From Caryophanales bacterium (GTDB lineage Bacteria > Bacillota_I > Bacilli_A > RFN20 > CAG-826), in assembly GCA_022781015.1 (NCBI GenBank), contig JALEUF010000130.1, forward strand, positions 1 through 24,890: a DNA stretch of 24,890 nucleotides, written 5' to 3'. Below the pieces are notes generated by a model. The model did no database searches. It worked only from the letters and a program-made list of their open reading frames with translations, and was not told the DNA's origin. This document shows positions 1-7,522 of this stretch, one piece after another. Positions within the stretch are counted from its first letter, which is position 1. Every line of letters starts with the position of its first letter. The position numbers were made by a program, and so were the translations under genes.

Positions 1-503
1 GCATTTGCTTAGGCTGGTCGATTCTGTGCGACACGGGCTTGTTTGGCTTGTTTATGGACGTATGGCAGCGTTGTCTGGAAGTAGCTTCGTGTGCGGTTGG
101 CTTAGGCGGGCGGTCAGTAAGGTGCGATAAGAGAGTTTTTGAGGAAGTTATATATTATATATATAAAATGTTTGAGATAGAGTAAATGGAAGCATGAGAT
201 AGTAGGTAGCTGTTAGTATGTGTTGTAGTGAGTAAGTATGGGTAGTTTGTCTATGTATATGTAAGTAAGAAGTAAGTATTATTTACATAATATTTTTTAT
301 ATGGGGCAAGAAGAAAGTATGAAAAAAAGATCTAGTGTTAGTAGATCTTAATTTGTATTTTGTGTTGTGATTGATTAATTCTTTGTGAGTAAGTAATCTG
401 TGATAAGTGTTAGATCTAAGCTTTGTGTGTGTGAGTTATTGTGATAAAAGATTTTGTGCAAATTAGAATAAATTAGATTATGCTTTTACAAATAACAAAA
501 TTA
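1..503. other. Non-coding or unassigned left edge with two odd composition zones
   Basis: No gene is supported here. Bases 1-120 are about 54% G+C by hand count, far above the AT-rich remainder. A plus-strand frame is open from base 2 to a TAA ending at 130 (about 42 residues, no start, no family recognised), but other frames are open over the same stretch, so coding is not established. Bases 121-480 carry about 87 G and only 13 C on the plus strand and are full of stops in the plus frames. They contain four copies of GTAAGTA (232, 261, 272, 389), three AGATCT sites (328, 343, 412) and an 8-bp hairpin. The zone lies downstream of the minus-strand rlmD-like gene. Confidence 0.5.
327..349. repeat. 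Short inverted repeat, 8-bp arms
   Basis: AAGATCTA at 327-334 and TAGATCTT at 342-349 are perfect reverse complements around a 7-nt loop. A related sequence, a 10-bp palindrome centred on AGATCT, lies at 410-419 after a similar GTGTTAG lead-in. There is no T-run that would make this a convincing terminator. Function unknown. Confidence 0.5.
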
Positions 504-1892
504 TTATTTCTTTAATTGCAAGCTAACAATAGTCTCGACATGAAAAGTATGTGGGAACATATCAAACGGCTGTATGTCTTTAATTTCATAAGATTTAGAT
601 ATATATGCTACATCCCTAGCTAAAGTAGTAGGATCGCAAGAAACATAGACAACTCTTTTTGGTTTTAATTTCAATAAGGCATCAAGGAATCTTTTATCAG
701 AACCTTTTCTTGGGGGATCCATGAATAAAACATCAACCCCTTGTTTATTTGTTGCCATTCTAACCATAAAAGAAGAAGCATCATCGTTATACATTTTAAA
801 GTTAGTGATGTTATTTCTTTTCGCGTTTTTTATCCCGTCTATAACGGCTTCTTTTACTAATTCGACTGAGATTATTTCCCTTGCTTTCTTGCTGGCAATT
901 AATCCAATTGTCCCGATTCCTGAATAAGCATCAAAAGCAACATCATCTTTAGTCAATTCAGCTTTATCAATCGCATAGCTATAGAGCTTTTCAGTCATTA
1001 TAGGATTAGTTTGGTAGAAAGATTTCGCGGATATTTGGAAATTAACCCCACATAAGGTATCTTCTATATATCCTTTTCCATATAGGATTCTTTGTTTTTC
1101 ACCTAGGATGACATTTGTATCCCTTGTATTTATGTTTTGGATGATTGTAGTTATTTCAGGACATTCTTTTATCAAAGCCTTAACAAAATTATTCCTGCTA
1201 GGGAAAACATCAACTGCAGTGACTAAAACAACCATTATCTGTTTCTTATAAAATGAAGTTTTAATGAGGACGTGTCTTAATATTCCCCATCTTTCATCTT
1301 CGATGTATGGTTCGATTCTAAATGACTTCAATAGCTTTTTAATCGCTTCCAAAATGTGTTTGGCGCGTATATCTTCTATATAGCAAGTATCAATAGGAAC
1401 GATTACATGGGTATTGGATTTATAAAAGCCGCAGTAGGGGTTGCCTTTATTGTCTTTTCCAAAAGGCATTTGGATTTTGTTCCTGTAGAAATAAGGATCA
1501 TCCATCCCGATGCAAGGATTTACCTTAACATCCATTTTGGCAATCTTGGTGAATTGCTCCTTAACTTTCTTGATTTTATATTCTAGTTGGGCATTATAGG
1601 AAAGCTGTTGAAAGCAACACCCTCCGCAGGCAGAACATACTTTGCATTTAGGCTCGATTCTATCTTTAGAAACCTTTGTTAGTTTCTTTATCTTTCCAAA
1701 TAAAGCCCCATTACGTCTGTAAGTTATTTCTATTTCCCCTTCTTCGCCTGGAAACATTCCATCAACAAAAACGACATCTTTGTTGGATTTGAAAACGCCT
1801 TTGCCTTCAAAAGACAAATCGACGCAAGTTCCTTTTAGAATTTGGGGAATGGATTTATTCATTTTATATCGCGGCTTTTTCCTTTGGGCCAT
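504..1892 (-). CDS. 23S rRNA (uracil-5)-methyltransferase, RlmD/RumA-TrmA family
   Basis: Predicted SAM-dependent enzyme making 5-methyluridine in 23S rRNA. An N-terminal TRAM-like RNA-binding domain spans roughly residues 14-72. A [4Fe-4S] ligand set follows: Cys83, Cys89 and Cys92 in the family spacing C-x5-C-x2-C, with Cys170 as the likely fourth. The Rossmann methyltransferase part has DAYSGIG at 321-327, MDPPRKG at 391-397, the nucleophile Cys419 in SCDP, and the general base Glu453 near the C-terminus. At 462 residues it is full length. The gene overlaps the 3' end of metG by 29 bp if Met1 is used. Met11 (start at 1862) lies just after the metG stop and is an equal alternative; neither has a strong SD. 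The exact target uridine cannot be read from sequence, since Gram-positive members (RlmCD) may modify two sites. TrmA-type tRNA activity is less likely because of the TRAM and Fe-S parts. Confidence 0.93.
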   Translation of the reverse strand: MAQRKKPRYKMNKSIPQILKGTCVDLSFEGKGVFKSNKDVVFVDGMFPGEEGEIEITYRRNGALFGKIKKLTKVSKDRIEPKCKVCSACGGCCFQQLSYNAQLEYKIKKVKEQFTKIAKMDVKVNPCIGMDDPYFYRNKIQMPFGKDNKGNPYCGFYKSNTHVIVPIDTCYIEDIRAKHILEAIKKLLKSFRIEPYIEDERWGILRHVLIKTSFYKKQIMVVLVTAVDVFPSRNNFVKALIKECPEITTIIQNINTRDTNVILGEKQRILYGKGYIEDTLCGVNFQISAKSFYQTNPIMTEKLYSYAIDKAELTKDDVAFDAYSGIGTIGLIASKKAREIISVELVKEAVIDGIKNAKRNNITNFKMYNDDASSFMVRMATNKQGVDVLFMDPPRKGSDKRFLDALLKLKPKRVVYVSCDPTTLARDVAYISKSYEIKDIQPFDMFPHTFHVETIVSLQLKK

Positions 1893-3474
1893 TCATCATC
1901 TCGACAATGGCTTCTATTTCTTTTTTAGCATCTAGACGAGGGAATAATTGCTCACCTTTATTGACTTTGATGTTGTCTAGAAGATGTACATTATGTATGT
2001 TTTCGTATACACGTCCCTCTTCTTTTAATCCAAGTTGGTCAAAAATCTTATCTGATTTAGTAACTAGGATTGGCTTTAATAACATGCCTGCAGTAAATAA
2101 GACATGTGCTAAATGAGACATGACTGAAGATAGTTCTCTAGTCTTACTTTCATCTTTTGCTAAAGCCCAAGGAGCATTTTCTTCGATATATTTATTAGCC
2201 CTGCTAACTAGGTTCATAACCTCTGCATAAGCTTCAGTTACTTTTAGGTCATCAACAAGTAATTCATATTTAGAGATGGTGTTTTCTTCCATTTGTTCTA
2301 AATCAGTATCAAATGGTCCAACTCCTTTTTCATAGGCAGGAATTATTCCATTGAAATATTTATCAATCATGGAGACAGTCCTGTTTAAAAGATTGCCTAG
2401 GTTATTTGCTAAGTCTTGGTTAATTCTCATGACAAATTGTTCAGGAGTGAAAACGCCGTCTTGTCCAAAAGGAATTTCCTCGACTAGATAATATCTAAGT
2501 GCATCAACTCCATATCTATCAATAAGTGGGTAAGCTGAAATGGCATTCCCTCTTGATTTAGACATCTTTCCATCTTTCATCATGAGCAAGCCATGGACGA
2601 ATAATCTATTTGGTTCTCTTAGTCCAAGAGATTCAAGGAACATTGGCCAATAAATTGCATGGAATCTAGTTATATCAGCCCCGATTACATGTACTATCTC
2701 ACAATCTTCATCTTCCCAGAATTCCTTGAATTTAGAATTATCATCTTGAAGATATCCTAACGCGGAGATGTAATTTACAAGGGCATCAAGCCAAACATAA
2801 ACAACATGTTTTTTATCTTCTTCTACTGGTACTCCCCAGGTAAAAGAAGTTCTAGATACACATAAATCTTGAAGACCAGGCTTAATGAAAGTATTAATCA
2901 TTTCATTCTTCCTGGATTCAGGGGTGATGAATTTAGGATTTGCATCATAGAACTTAAGCAATGAATCGACGTGCTTATTACATCTATAGAAATAAGCTGG
3001 TTCATCTTTTCTTTCTACTGGTCTATGGCATTCTGGACAAAGATGTTCTTCTCCAACCTGGGTTTCGGTCCAATATGTTTCTTCATGGACACAATACCAA
3101 CCTGTATAGGAAGAAAGATAGATATCATCTTGCTTTAATAAACGAGAAAAAATCTTTTTGACAGTTTCGACATGTCTAGCATCTGTAGTCCTAATGAAAT
3201 CATCATTAGAGATGCACATTGCTTTCCAAAGGTTTTTGAATCTAACAACAATTTCATCAACAAATTGCTGTGGCGTGACTCCTTTTGCCATGGCGTTTTT
3301 TTCTATTTTCTCGCCATGTTCATCGGTACCTGTCAGAAAATATGTTTCATATCCCCTTAGCCTTTTCCCTCTAGCAATGACATCGCATAAAGTCGTGCAG
3401 TATGTATGTCCTAGATGCGGTGATCCGCTTGGATAATAAATAGGGGTAGTAATATAGAATCTTTTCTTGTTCAT
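1864..3474 (-). CDS. metG: Methionyl-tRNA synthetase, short form
   Basis: Charges tRNA-Met with methionine in the cytosol. The class I signatures are clear: HLGH at residues 20-23 and KMSKS at 303-307, with a Cys-containing zinc-knuckle insertion around residues 128-165 (Cys128, Cys146, Cys149, Cys165). The Rossmann core is followed by the helical anticodon-binding domain, and the protein stops at 536 residues. It therefore lacks the C-terminal EMAP-like OB-fold dimerisation domain found in the B. subtilis enzyme (about 660 residues); such short forms are known in other bacteria. The start is supported by a GGGAGG SD about 9 nt upstream. It lies downstream of rpmE across a hairpin terminator and upstream of the rlmD-like gene, with which it is probably cotranscribed. 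Confidence 0.97.
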   Translation of the reverse strand: MNKKRFYITTPIYYPSGSPHLGHTYCTTLCDVIARGKRLRGYETYFLTGTDEHGEKIEKNAMAKGVTPQQFVDEIVVRFKNLWKAMCISNDDFIRTTDARHVETVKKIFSRLLKQDDIYLSSYTGWYCVHEETYWTETQVGEEHLCPECHRPVERKDEPAYFYRCNKHVDSLLKFYDANPKFITPESRKNEMINTFIKPGLQDLCVSRTSFTWGVPVEEDKKHVVYVWLDALVNYISALGYLQDDNSKFKEFWEDEDCEIVHVIGADITRFHAIYWPMFLESLGLREPNRLFVHGLLMMKDGKMSKSRGNAISAYPLIDRYGVDALRYYLVEEIPFGQDGVFTPEQFVMRINQDLANNLGNLLNRTVSMIDKYFNGIIPAYEKGVGPFDTDLEQMEENTISKYELLVDDLKVTEAYAEVMNLVSRANKYIEENAPWALAKDESKTRELSSVMSHLAHVLFTAGMLLKPILVTKSDKIFDQLGLKEEGRVYENIHNVHLLDNIKVNKGEQLFPRLDAKKEIEAIVEMMNGPKEKAAI

Positions 3475-3492
3475 GATTGTTTCCTCCCTAGG

Positions 3493-3522
3493 GAAAAATA
3501 AAGCCGCGTTTATCTCGCGGCT
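3493..3522 (-). terminator. Intrinsic terminator between rpmE and metG
   Basis: On the minus strand, AGCCGCG and CGCGGCT form a 7-bp GC-rich stem (3502-3508 with 3516-3522) around a 7-nt loop, followed by TTATTTTT. It lies about 29 bp after the rpmE stop. Only about 20 nt, including the metG SD, separate its T-run from the metG start, so metG needs either read-through or a promoter inside this gap; a TAAAAT box sits just before the stem. Confidence 0.75.
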
Positions 3523-3550
3523 ATTTTACCATTTTTACAATAAAATTGGC

Positions 3551-3766
3551 TTATTTGTTTTTGCTAGACTTGGCAAGTTTCTTGTTGAAACGATCGATTC
3601 TACCATCGTTAGCAACGAAACGTTGTTTTCCGGTATAAAATGGGTGGCAATTTGAGCAGGTATCAACCTTGATTTCATCAAGAGTAGAACCAGTTTCGAA
3701 TGTTGAACCGCAGGTAGTGCAGGTTACTTTGCACTTGTGGTATTCCGGGTGGATTCCTTTTTTCAT
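3551..3766 (-). CDS. rpmE: 50S ribosomal protein L31, zinc-binding type
   Basis: Component of the large ribosomal subunit. The protein begins MKKGIHPEYH, the usual L31 N-terminus, and carries two CxxC pairs (CTTC and CSNC) that bind zinc, so this is the zinc-containing RpmE type, not the Cys-free YtiA/RpmE2 paralogue. The open frame extends 17 codons further upstream (to 3817), but those residues are foreign to the family. An AAGGAG SD lies 8 nt before the ATG at 3766, so the 71-residue product is favoured. An ATG two codons earlier (3772) would be only 2 nt from the SD. A terminator follows the gene. Confidence 0.95.
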   Translation of the reverse strand: MKKGIHPEYHKCKVTCTTCGSTFETGSTLDEIKVDTCSNCHPFYTGKQRFVANDGRIDRFNKKLAKSSKNK

Positions 3767-3772
3767 GTCCAT

Positions 3773-3820
3773 TACTCCTTTCGCCGTATGAGGCTTCTCA
3801 CACAGAGAGTTCGGCAATAA
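3773..3820 (-). promoter_or_regulatory. Possible rpmE leader hairpin
   Basis: Just upstream of the rpmE SD the minus strand holds GCCG and CGGC arms (plus-strand 3812-3815 and 3783-3786) enclosing a smaller TCTC/GAGA hairpin. Structured autoregulatory leaders upstream of L31 genes are known in several phyla, including Firmicutes. This one is identified only by position and a short dyad; I could not match it to a described consensus. Confidence 0.3.
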
Positions 3821-3889
3821 AGATACACAAAAAAGTTTGCATGTTCAACCTTATTTTTCTAATAGAAAAAGGAAAATTGAGAAATTGGC

Positions 3890-4441
3890 TCATTTATCAA
3901 TGTTTTTAACTCTAAATTTAGGGGGCAATAAAATCATCTCTTTGCTTATCCCTTTGCTAGAAATAACTGGATTTAAGCCTAAAGCAAAGTCAGGGATAAT
4001 CGATTTATATCTAGTTAACATTGAAATATATCCATCTTTTAATCCAGTTTCTTCTTCGATATTTAGATAAAGGAAATCGGCATATTTATTATGGAGTAAA
4101 TTAAACAATTTCCTATTTTCCTTAATGTCTATTTCATCTAATTTCTTCTTCGCGTTTATTAAATCAATTTCCTCGATTTGACTTGATAAGGAAAATATTC
4201 CTATTACTTTGCTTATTGGGCAGTCTACTTCATATTCATATTCCTTGAAACAATAGACGTAGTTAATTTCGCCTTGGTCTATGAGCTTATTTCTTTTGTA
4301 ATAGTATGGTTTGAGGAAATCTATTTTCTTGTTTATAAAATTATTCTTACAGCTTAAAAGAAGCCTATCTTCTTTAGTTAAAGTAGTCCTGATTTTGTTA
4401 AAGTTTGCGTTTTCGATTTCTTTTAGCTGTTTTAAATTCAC
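3890..4441 (-). CDS. Hypothetical protein, soluble, unknown function
   Basis: The 183-residue product is rich in Lys, Glu, Ile and Asn, has no signal peptide or membrane segment, and shows no motif I recognise. Helical stretches are likely at residues 1-45 and 90-125. The start is GTG at 4441, since no ATG is available near the N-terminus. There is no SD; a TACAAT box ends 6 nt before the GTG, so the transcript may be leaderless. The gene is divergent from tldD and stands alone, with a weak AT-rich hairpin (near 3848-3871) and the rpmE leader downstream. Open reading over its full length with normal codon use supports it as a real gene. Confidence 0.7.
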   Translation of the reverse strand: MNLKQLKEIENANFNKIRTTLTKEDRLLLSCKNNFINKKIDFLKPYYYKRNKLIDQGEINYVYCFKEYEYEVDCPISKVIGIFSLSSQIEEIDLINAKKKLDEIDIKENRKLFNLLHNKYADFLYLNIEEETGLKDGYISMLTRYKSIIPDFALGLNPVISSKGISKEMILLPPKFRVKNIDK

Positions 4442-4507
4442 ATAATTATTGTAGTTATTTTTTTTAAAAGTACACTATAAACGCTAAAAACATGCAAAGG
4501 AGCTACT
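4442..4507. promoter_or_regulatory. Divergent promoter region, unknown gene / tldD
   Basis: The 66 bp between the two starts hold, on the plus strand, TATAAA at 4476-4481 and an AAGGAG SD about 5 nt before the tldD ATG. On the minus strand TACAAT (plus 4448-4453) lies 6 nt before the GTG of the hypothetical gene. The -35 elements are weak on both strands. Confidence 0.4.
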
Positions 4508-5917
4508 ATGATATCAAAACAACTTGCTATCGGAGTATTAAATGAAGCCCTCCTAACTGGTGGAGATTATGCAGAAATCTATTTAGAAGAAAATGAATCT
4601 TCTATTATTTCTCTTGAAAATGGAACTGTTGATAGAGTTGGTTCTTCTCTTACCTATGGGGCAGGAATTAGAATCCTAAAAGGAACTGAATCCGTTTATG
4701 GATATACTTCCGATTTAACTAAGAAAAGCCTAATGGAATTGGCTAATAAACTTTCTTCTAGATTTGAAGGGGAAAGAGTTATTACGGTCAAGGAAATTGA
4801 AAACCAAAAAGTAAAGGTCATTAATAAAATCAAGAACCACCTTGATGAAGTTAAACCTGAAGAAAAGATTAAATACCTTAAGGAATGTTATCAAATAACT
4901 AAGGAAGTATCCCCAAAGATAGTTCGTATAATTGATAATTTCATTAACAACAAGAAGAAAATTGAAATCTTTAATGCCGAAGGTGAAGTTGGTAAGCATT
5001 ATAAGAATAGCGAAGAAAGAGGTAGGCTTACCATGATTGCCATGGCTTCAACGGAAGAAAATGGAATCGAAAGCTATTTCACTGGACCTGGCAAATATGC
5101 CGGATGGGATTATTTTACTTCTGTCTTGGATTATAAAGAGGAAGCTAAGAAAGTTGGTGAAAAAGCCGTCATGATGCTTACTGCTAAAGAATGCCCATCA
5201 GGAAGATTCCCTGTTGTCATTGGTAACGGATGGGGTGGAGTTATATTCCATGAAGCCTGCGGACACTCATTAGAAGCGACTTCAACTGCTAAAGGATTAT
5301 CCGTATTCTCTCATTCTATTGGAGAACAAATTGCCTCTCCTATCGTATCCGCTTTTGATGATGGAACAATAAAAAACGAATGGGGTTCAAATAATATTGA
5401 TTCCGAAGGCCATGTTACGATGAATAACCAACTTATCAAAGATGGTATATGCGTTGGATTCCTTGTTGATAAGGCAAATGGAAGAAAACTAAATATGGAA
5501 GCTAATGGATGTTCTAGAAGAGAAAGCTATAGATATGCCCCAACTTCAAGAATGTCTAATACCTATATTGCTAAAGGCAAAGATAAACCAGAAGACATCA
5601 TAAAAGATACTAAGCTAGGTATTTATGTTGTTAATTTCGGTGGCGGATCTGTTGAGCCTTCTACTGGTGAATTCAACTTCTCTGCTAGCGAAGCCTATAT
5701 TATTAGGGATGGAAAGATTTGCGAACCTGTTAAAGGATGCACTCTTATCGGAAGTGGCAAAGAAGTATTGATGAACATCGATAGAGTTGGTAATGATCTT
5801 GATTTAGGTCAAGGTATGTGTGAATCTTTATCTGGATTAGTTCCAGTTAATGTTGGCCAACCAACGATTAGGATAAAAGAAATTACTGTTGGCGGAAGAG
5901 GAGGAAAATTAGAATGA
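4508..5917 (+). CDS. tldD: TldD-type metalloprotease subunit
   Basis: Catalytic half of the TldD/TldE cytosolic heterodimer, which cleaves small unfolded peptides; in enterobacteria it matures microcin B17 and affects CcdA stability. The HExxxH zinc motif is present as HEACGH at residues 248-253, and Cys438 near the C-terminus matches the third zinc ligand of E. coli TldD. At 469 residues it is normal length. The start is fixed by an AAGGAG SD 5 nt upstream. The gene ends in TGA within an ATGA overlap with tldE, evidence of translational coupling and that TGA is a stop codon in this genome. No peptide natural-product genes are nearby, so a general peptide-clearing role is likelier than antibiotic maturation. 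Confidence 0.95.
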   Translation: MISKQLAIGVLNEALLTGGDYAEIYLEENESSIISLENGTVDRVGSSLTYGAGIRILKGTESVYGYTSDLTKKSLMELANKLSSRFEGERVITVKEIENQKVKVINKIKNHLDEVKPEEKIKYLKECYQITKEVSPKIVRIIDNFINNKKKIEIFNAEGEVGKHYKNSEERGRLTMIAMASTEENGIESYFTGPGKYAGWDYFTSVLDYKEEAKKVGEKAVMMLTAKECPSGRFPVVIGNGWGGVIFHEACGHSLEATSTAKGLSVFSHSIGEQIASPIVSAFDDGTIKNEWGSNNIDSEGHVTMNNQLIKDGICVGFLVDKANGRKLNMEANGCSRRESYRYAPTSRMSNTYIAKGKDKPEDIIKDTKLGIYVVNFGGGSVEPSTGEFNFSASEAYIIRDGKICEPVKGCTLIGSGKEVLMNIDRVGNDLDLGQGMCESLSGLVPVNVGQPTIRIKEITVGGRGGKLE

Positions 5918-7236
5918 ATTTTGCAAAGTTTTTTGCCCTTGCTAAAGAAAAAGGCATCGAGCAATCTCAAATTAAATTATCTAAATCCAGCAGCCTTACA
6001 ATCAAATTATTCCATCATGAAATAGATTCTTATAAAGTTGCTAATTCCCAAAGCTTAATCGCCTGCGGCTTATATAAAGGCAAATTGGGATTCGGGGTAA
6101 GCCAAAAGATTGATTCATCTTCTTTCTCTTTCCTAGTCGACCAAATCATCTTGACTGCGTCGTATTCAGAAAAGCCATGTGAAATCGGTTTGTTCCCTGG
6201 CTCTCCTAAATATAAGAAGAGGAATGTCTATAACAAGGAATTGTCTCTAATTCCTGTTGAAAAGAAAATTGCCTTGGTAAAGGAGTTAGAAAACGCAATT
6301 TATGCTGCCGATTCTAGAATCACCGATGCCGATGATGTTACATATGTTGAAGGTGAAGGTTATTCTGAATTCTATAATTCCTTTGGATTGAAATTAAAAC
6401 AAAAAGACAATAATTTCGTTATCTTTGCTGGTGCAATAGCTAAAGATAAAGGCGAGACTAAGACTTTCTATGATGTCTTCATTGATAATGATTTATCTAA
6501 ATTCAATGTTGATAAATTTGCTAAATCCATCGTTTCAAGGGCTGTTTCTAAATTCGGTGGCGCACCTTGTGCCTCTAATAAATATCCAACAGTCTTGGAT
6601 AAAGCAGTCGTATCTCCTTTAATTGGCTATTATCTATCATCTACTATAGCGGATAATGTTCAACGTCATTCTTCTGTTTTGGAAGGCAAATTAAATCAAA
6701 AGGTTGCTTCATCTAAACTAACCATTGAAGAAAAGCCACTTGCCAAGAATCTATTCTATTCCTTCTTTGATGATGAAGGGGTTGCGACTCAAAATCATTT
6801 CATTATTAAAAATGGTGTTTTGAAAACCTATTTATATAATAGGGAAACTGCCGCTAAGGATGGAGTCGAATCTACTGGCAATGGTGCTTGGGGATCTGGC
6901 AAATTTGGAACCACTTTCTCCAATATCTTCGTTAAAGGAGGAAGAGCAAGCTTTGATGAACTTATTTCTCCAATTAAAGAAGGTGTCTATATCACTGAAA
7001 TTGCTGGTTTAGGAACTGGAATGAATGCAAATTCTGGCAACTTCTCTTGCCAAGCGGAAGGATATATGATCCGTGACGGGAAGATTGCTGAACCATTGAA
7101 TTTGATTACCATTTCAGGGAACCTCTTCAAGATGTTTAAGGATTTAAAGGGATTCTCTAATAGAACTGAAATTGATGATTCTGCAGTTTCTGTTGGGGAT
7201 GCTTATATAAAATCTCTTTCTATCGGCGGAAAATAA
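5914..7236 (+). CDS. pmbA: TldE/PmbA, partner of TldD
   Basis: The 440-residue product is homologous to TldD but lacks HExxxH, as expected for the non-catalytic subunit that closes the substrate channel of the heterodimer. Family-typical stretches are present toward the C-terminus (GLGTGMNANSGNFSCQAEG, then the MIRDGK and IGG-type ending). It overlaps tldD by 4 bp (ATGA) and has its own GGAGG SD inside the tldD 3' end. An intrinsic terminator follows 11 bp after the stop, so the operon is just these two genes. Confidence 0.95.
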   Translation: MNFAKFFALAKEKGIEQSQIKLSKSSSLTIKLFHHEIDSYKVANSQSLIACGLYKGKLGFGVSQKIDSSSFSFLVDQIILTASYSEKPCEIGLFPGSPKYKKRNVYNKELSLIPVEKKIALVKELENAIYAADSRITDADDVTYVEGEGYSEFYNSFGLKLKQKDNNFVIFAGAIAKDKGETKTFYDVFIDNDLSKFNVDKFAKSIVSRAVSKFGGAPCASNKYPTVLDKAVVSPLIGYYLSSTIADNVQRHSSVLEGKLNQKVASSKLTIEEKPLAKNLFYSFFDDEGVATQNHFIIKNGVLKTYLYNRETAAKDGVESTGNGAWGSGKFGTTFSNIFVKGGRASFDELISPIKEGVYITEIAGLGTGMNANSGNFSCQAEGYMIRDGKIAEPLNLITISGNLFKMFKDLKGFSNRTEIDDSAVSVGDAYIKSLSIGGK

Positions 7237-7247
7237 AATCAATTATT

Positions 7248-7289
7248 AGACCATTGGGACTGCTTATACCATTCCTATTGGTCTTTTTT
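7248..7289 (+). terminator. Intrinsic terminator after tldD-tldE
   Basis: AGACCA (7248-7253) pairs with TGGTCT (7279-7284). The stem extends inward with one mismatch and a wobble to about 12 bp, and is followed by a T-run to 7289. Confidence 0.75.
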
Positions 7290-7308
7290 CTTTACTTTAA
7301 AATAAGCG

Positions 7309-7412
7309 ACCCGTGTAGTTATTTTGTGATGTGCTTTAAACAAAAATATCGATAAATAGGCGCTTTAACTAAAATTTAATCCACGTTTATATGTATATTT
7401 AACTACATGGGT
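7309..7412. repeat. Long-range inverted repeat in the tldE-DUF1508 gene gap
   Basis: ACCCGTGTAGTTA at 7309-7321 and TAACTACATGGGT at 7400-7412 are reverse complements over 13 bp with one G:T pair. The 78 bp between them contain two similar GCTTTAA blocks in direct orientation (near 7332 and 7365). No T-run follows. The piece sits between the operon terminator and the next gene's SD, so it could be a structured leader or a pair of operator sites. Confidence 0.45.
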
Positions 7413-7522
7413 ATCCTTAATTTTATTTTTTGAATAATTGACGCGTTTTATTTTTTAAATAAAGGTTGTTTTCTTTTTGAAAGAAGCGAAAATATCATTA
7501 TCAAATCAAGGAGGGATTTTGT

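Noticed and set aside
232..395. GTAAGTA words as eukaryotic splice donors
   Set aside because: All surrounding genes are plainly bacterial, and no exon-like frames flank the words.
3767..3817. N-terminal extension of L31 by 17 codons
   Set aside because: The extra residues do not belong to the L31 family, and the AAGGAG SD sits at correct distance from the inner ATG at 3766.
5915..5917. Mycoplasma-type code with TGA as Trp
   Set aside because: Three genes end in TGA inside ATGA overlaps with well-formed next genes, and Trp is encoded by TGG throughout.
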